A program made the position numbers and the translations under genes. DNA of 23,928 nucleotides from assembly GCA_900552885.1 (NCBI GenBank), contig USBM01000004.1:1-23928 (forward strand). Reading direction: 5' to 3'. The stretch comes from an uncultured Clostridium sp. Its GTDB lineage: Bacteria > Bacillota > Clostridia > Lachnospirales > Lachnospiraceae. The notes below the pieces were generated by a model that made no database searches, was not told the origin of the DNA, and worked only from the letters and a program-made list of their open reading frames with translations. Positions 21,328 to 23,928 of the stretch are shown here, in pieces; position 1 is the stretch's first letter, and each line of letters begins with the position of its first letter.

Positions 21328-22170
21328 TTATTTAATACTCTTACCGTCTCTTGTTCTAACGATCATCTTGTTAGAATGCTTATTCTTCTTACGTGTCTTA
21401 AGTCCGAGTGCCGGTTTACCCCATGGAGTACATGGACCTGGTCTACCGATACTGGTCTTACCTTCACCACCACCGTGTGGATGGTCGTTAGGGTTCATTA
21501 CGGAACCACGAACTGTAGGTCTGATACCCATATGGCGCTTACGTCCAGCCTTACCAATATTAACAAGGCCGTGCTCAATATTACCAACCTGTCCAACTGT
21601 TGCACGTGCAATGATTGGAACCATTCTCATCTCGCCTGATGGCAAACGAAGTGTTGCATACTTGCCTTCCTTAGCCATAAGCTGTGCTGAGTTACCGGCA
21701 GAACGAACCAACTGTCCACCCTTGCCTGGATATAATTCAATGTTGTGTACTTCAGTACCAACCGGAATTGCCTCTAATGGTAAGCAGTTACCAACTTTAA
21801 TGTCAGCATTTGCACCATTCATAACCTTGTCTCCAACCTGTAATCCAACAGGAGCTAAGATATAAGCTTTCTCACCGTCAGCATAGCTGATCAATGCGAT
21901 GTTAGCTGTTCTGTTAGGATCGTACTCGATAGAAACAACAGTTGCCGGAATATCGTCTTTTCTTCTCTTGAAATCGATAATTCTATATTTTCTTCTAGAT
22001 CCACCACCATGGTGTCTTACTGTAATCTTTCCCTGATTGTTACGACCGGCTGTCTTCTTTAATGAAGTTGTAAGGGATTTCTCTGGAGTAGTCTTAGTGA
22101 TTACATCGAAATCCAAACCAGTCATATTTCTTCTGGAAGGTGTATATGGGTTATATGTTTTAATTCCCAT
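21328..22170 (-). CDS. rplB: Large ribosomal subunit protein uL2
   Basis: L2 is essential for subunit joining and lies next to the peptidyl transferase centre. It has the N-terminal extension GIKTYNPYTPSRRNMTGLDF, the OB and SH3-like domains, and the C-terminal MNPNDHPHGGGEGKTSIG and GRPGPCTPWGKPALGLKTR, which include the conserved histidine region. The start is placed at the ATG at 22168-22170: AAGGAG lies 7-8 nt upstream, and MGIK is the standard family start. An in-frame ATG 24 nt earlier would add eight residues and overlap the binding site. This gives 280 residues. Confidence 0.97.
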   Translation of the reverse strand: MGIKTYNPYTPSRRNMTGLDFDVITKTTPEKSLTTSLKKTAGRNNQGKITVRHHGGGSRRKYRIIDFKRRKDDIPATVVSIEYDPNRTANIALISYADGEKAYILAPVGLQVGDKVMNGANADIKVGNCLPLEAIPVGTEVHNIELYPGKGGQLVRSAGNSAQLMAKEGKYATLRLPSGEMRMVPIIARATVGQVGNIEHGLVNIGKAGRKRHMGIRPTVRGSVMNPNDHPHGGGEGKTSIGRPGPCTPWGKPALGLKTRKKNKHSNKMIVRTRDGKSIK

Positions 22171-22230
22171 TTTCTTTCTCCTTTCGAACTGCATTTATTA
22201 TCACGCTTGCATGCGTATGAATGTTATATT

Positions 22231-22530
22231 TTATAAACCTTCAAAGATCTCAATATCTTTGCTGTCTGCTGTCAACTGAACGATTGCTTTCTTAGCCTTA
22301 GCAGTCTTACCGTAAACCATTCCACGTCTCTTAGTCTTACCATCAAGATTCATTGTGTTTACCTTAGCAACCTTTGTTCCTTCGAACATCTTCTCAACAG
22401 CTTCTTTGATCATAGTCTTGTTTGCTTCCGGATGAACCTGAAATGTATATTTCTTCTCAGCCATAGCATCCATAGACTTCTCAGTAATGATAGGCTTCTG
22501 AATTACGTCATAATATTGAATGTTTGCCAT
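22231..22530 (-). CDS. rplW: Large ribosomal subunit protein uL23
   Basis: L23 at the 50S exit tunnel, the docking point for trigger factor and SRP. The 99-residue sequence has YDVIQKPIITEKSMDAMAEK, KYTFQVHPEANKTMIKEAVE, then TKVAKVNTMNLDGKTKRRG. Its ATG overlaps the rplD stop codon by one base (TAATG), so translation is coupled. A 60-nt gap follows before rplB. Confidence 0.98.
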   Translation of the reverse strand: MANIQYYDVIQKPIITEKSMDAMAEKKYTFQVHPEANKTMIKEAVEKMFEGTKVAKVNTMNLDGKTKRRGMVYGKTAKAKKAIVQLTADSKDIEIFEGL

Positions 22531-23150
22531 TATGCGTACACCTCCTCGATTGCTGCTACAGCATCCTTAGTGATAACAACGGTGTCATACTTAAGAATGT
22601 CATATACGTTAATTGTGTTTGTAAGAGCTGTCTTCACATCAGGAACGTTCTTTGCAGATAATACGATGTTCTGATCGTTATCCTTTGTTACAACCAATGC
22701 TTTTGCAACCTCAAGGTTATTCATAACCTCTACAAACTTCTTTGTCTTAATCTCATCTAACTTGAACTCATCTAATACGATGAACTTCTCTTCATTTACC
22801 TTAGAAGTTAATACAGACTTGATTGCATTTGCTTTCTCTTTCTTATTTAACTTCATAGAGTAATCTCTTGGCTTTGGTGCGAATACTACTCCACCACCTG
22901 TCCACTGAGGAGATCTTGTAGAACCCTGTCTAGCATGACCAGTTCCTTTTTGTCTCCAAGGTTTTCTTCCGCCTCCACGCACTTCTGCACGTGTCTTAGC
23001 GCTCTGAGTTCCCTGACGCTTGTTTGCTAACTGCGCTACAACTGCCATGTGAACTAAATGCTCATTTATTTCTACACCGAATACGGCATCGTTAAGCTCT
23101 AACTTATCTACTTCCTTACCTTCGGTATTGTAAACAGCTACTGTTGCCAT
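22530..23150 (-). CDS. rplD: Large ribosomal subunit protein uL4
   Basis: L4 has a globular domain on the 50S surface and a long loop reaching the exit tunnel constriction. It has 206 residues. The loop is seen as RQGTQSAKTRAEVRGGGRKP, then WRQKGTGHARQGSTRSPQWT and GGGVVFAPKPRDYSMKLNKK. In E. coli L4 also represses the S10 operon; the leader that would be involved lies upstream of this window. The gene follows rplC by 23 nt. Confidence 0.98.
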   Translation of the reverse strand: MATVAVYNTEGKEVDKLELNDAVFGVEINEHLVHMAVVAQLANKRQGTQSAKTRAEVRGGGRKPWRQKGTGHARQGSTRSPQWTGGGVVFAPKPRDYSMKLNKKEKANAIKSVLTSKVNEEKFIVLDEFKLDEIKTKKFVEVMNNLEVAKALVVTKDNDQNIVLSAKNVPDVKTALTNTINVYDILKYDTVVITKDAVAAIEEVYA

Positions 23151-23173
23151 TCTAATTTCCTCCTTCCTACAGA

Positions 23174-23860
23174 TTACTTACCGCTCTTTACGGTTTCTTT
23201 AATCATAACCAATGACTTCTTAGGACCAGGTACAGAACCCTTAACTAAGATAACGTCATTCTCTGCATCTATCTTAACAATCTCTAAGTTCTGAACAGTT
23301 ACCCGAACAGCACCCATATGTCCAGCCATCTTCTTACCCTTGAAGACCTTACCCGGATCTGTTGCACAACCATTAGAACCTGCATGACGATGGTATTTAG
23401 AACCATGTGTCTTAGGACCTGTGTGAAGACCATGTCTCTTGATTGCTCCTGCATATCCTTTACCTTTTGACTTAGCAGTTACATCAATCTTATCTCCCTC
23501 AGCGAAGATATCAGCCTTGATCACACTCTCACCAGCAACATAATCAGCAACATTCTCTACTCTGAACTCTCTAACAAACTGCTTTGGAGTTGTGTTTGCC
23601 TTCTTGAAATGTCCTACTTCTGCTTTACCAGCACCATGTGGATTTCTGATTACTTTCTTGCCTGATACATCTTTTGTTGTTACTTTTTCTTTCTTCTCAC
23701 CGTAACCAACCTGGATTGCTTCATATCCATCGTTGTCCAATGTTTTAACCTGTGTTACTACACAAGGTCCTGCCTGTAATACGGTAACCGGTGTTAATAC
23801 ACCATCTTCATTGAAGATTTGAGTCATTCCGACTTTTGTAGCTAAAATCGCTTTCTTCAT
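23174..23860 (-). CDS. rplC: Large ribosomal subunit protein uL3
   Basis: L3 initiates 50S assembly and sends a loop to the peptidyl transferase centre. The 228-residue protein starts MKKAILATKVGMTQIFNEDG and has GYAGAIKRHGLHTGPKTHGS, then DPGKVFKGKKMAGHMGAVRV and NLEIVKIDAENDVILVKGSV. In E. coli the residue before MG in the MAGQMG loop is the methylated Gln150; here it is His. This is a variant I believe is common in Firmicutes. ATG with AGGAGG 10 nt upstream. Confidence 0.98.
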   Translation of the reverse strand: MKKAILATKVGMTQIFNEDGVLTPVTVLQAGPCVVTQVKTLDNDGYEAIQVGYGEKKEKVTTKDVSGKKVIRNPHGAGKAEVGHFKKANTTPKQFVREFRVENVADYVAGESVIKADIFAEGDKIDVTAKSKGKGYAGAIKRHGLHTGPKTHGSKYHRHAGSNGCATDPGKVFKGKKMAGHMGAVRVTVQNLEIVKIDAENDVILVKGSVPGPKKSLVMIKETVKSGK

Positions 23861-23891
23861 TATTAAATTTCCTCCTAATTAATCTACAGCG

Positions 23892-23907
23892 GATTGCCTT
23901 GGCAATC
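23892..23907 (-). other. Palindromic hairpin between rpsJ and rplC
   Basis: GATTGCC (23892-23898) and GGCAATC (23901-23907) are perfect reverse complements separated by 2 nt; as RNA a 6-bp stem with a CAAG-type loop is likely. It lies in the short gap before the rplC binding site and has no U tract. Confidence 0.45.
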
Positions 23908-23921
23908 ATTCTAAATTTGGC

Positions 23922-23928
23922 TTAAAGC
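23922..23928 (-). CDS. rpsJ: Probable last codons of rpsJ (uS10), partial
   Basis: The window begins, in minus-strand sense, with G-CTT-TAA. If the preceding two bases are AA this reads Lys-Leu-stop, matching the IKL end of S10 in Firmicutes. rpsJ is the expected gene directly upstream of rplC. Seven bases alone cannot prove it; the call rests on gene order. Confidence 0.35.

Noticed and set aside
1..23928. CRISPR arrays, insertion sequences, attachment sites or defence genes
   Set aside because: No regularly spaced repeats, transposase or integrase motifs, or defence domains were seen on either strand.

Overview
All recognisable genes lie on the minus strand, so the window reads from high to low coordinates. 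It is the ribosomal protein supercluster (S10, spc and alpha operons) of a low-to-moderate GC Firmicute. A Clostridia / Lachnospiraceae-type genome is the best fit. The reasons are the zinc-type S14, the four-cysteine zinc-type adenylate kinase, an EcfA pair fused into one polypeptide, the gene order after rplQ, the strong AGGAGG ribosome binding sites, and a secreted beta-helix protein with Big_2-like repeats and a lysine-rich tail. The genus cannot be read from the sequence.

Layout in transcription order. 23928-14945: rplC, rplD, rplW, rplB, rpsS, rplV, rpsC, rplP, rpmC, rpsQ, rplN, rplX, rplE, rpsN, rpsH, rplF, rplR, rpsE, rpmD, rplO, preceded at the very edge by what is probably the last codons of rpsJ. 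14943-11594: secY, adk, map, infA, rpmJ (37 aa). Then comes an unusual 283-nt non-coding gap, followed by 11310-8296: rpsM, rpsK, rpsD, rpoA, rplQ, closed by a strong intrinsic terminator. 8132-4580: the energy-coupling module of an ECF vitamin transporter (fused EcfA1-EcfA2 ATPase, then EcfT) and truA. 4387-1721: an 888-aa secreted Ig-like / right-handed beta-helix protein placed where truA and rplM are often adjacent. 1598-485: a consensus promoter, a structured leader, rplM, rpsI and a terminator. 401-1: the start of an unrecognised multi-pass membrane protein that runs off the window.

The genes are mostly translation core, with protein export (SecY), N-terminal Met removal (Map), nucleotide balance (Adk), transcription (RpoA) and tRNA modification (TruA). 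Non-coding spaces carry more structure than the tight gene packing suggests. There are two internal promoters around infA/rpmJ, one with its -10 box overlapping the map stop codon. There is a possible alpha-operon leader before rpsM, and a pair of perfect DnaA boxes upstream of the rplM promoter.

No clearly new multi-gene system (defence, CRISPR, mobile element) is visible. The most surprising single observation is that rpsI ends at PQF, with an in-frame TAA where the near-universal Ser-Lys-Arg tail should begin; the Lys and Arg codons and a second stop still follow. All similarity statements come from recognising protein families and motifs by eye; no search was run.
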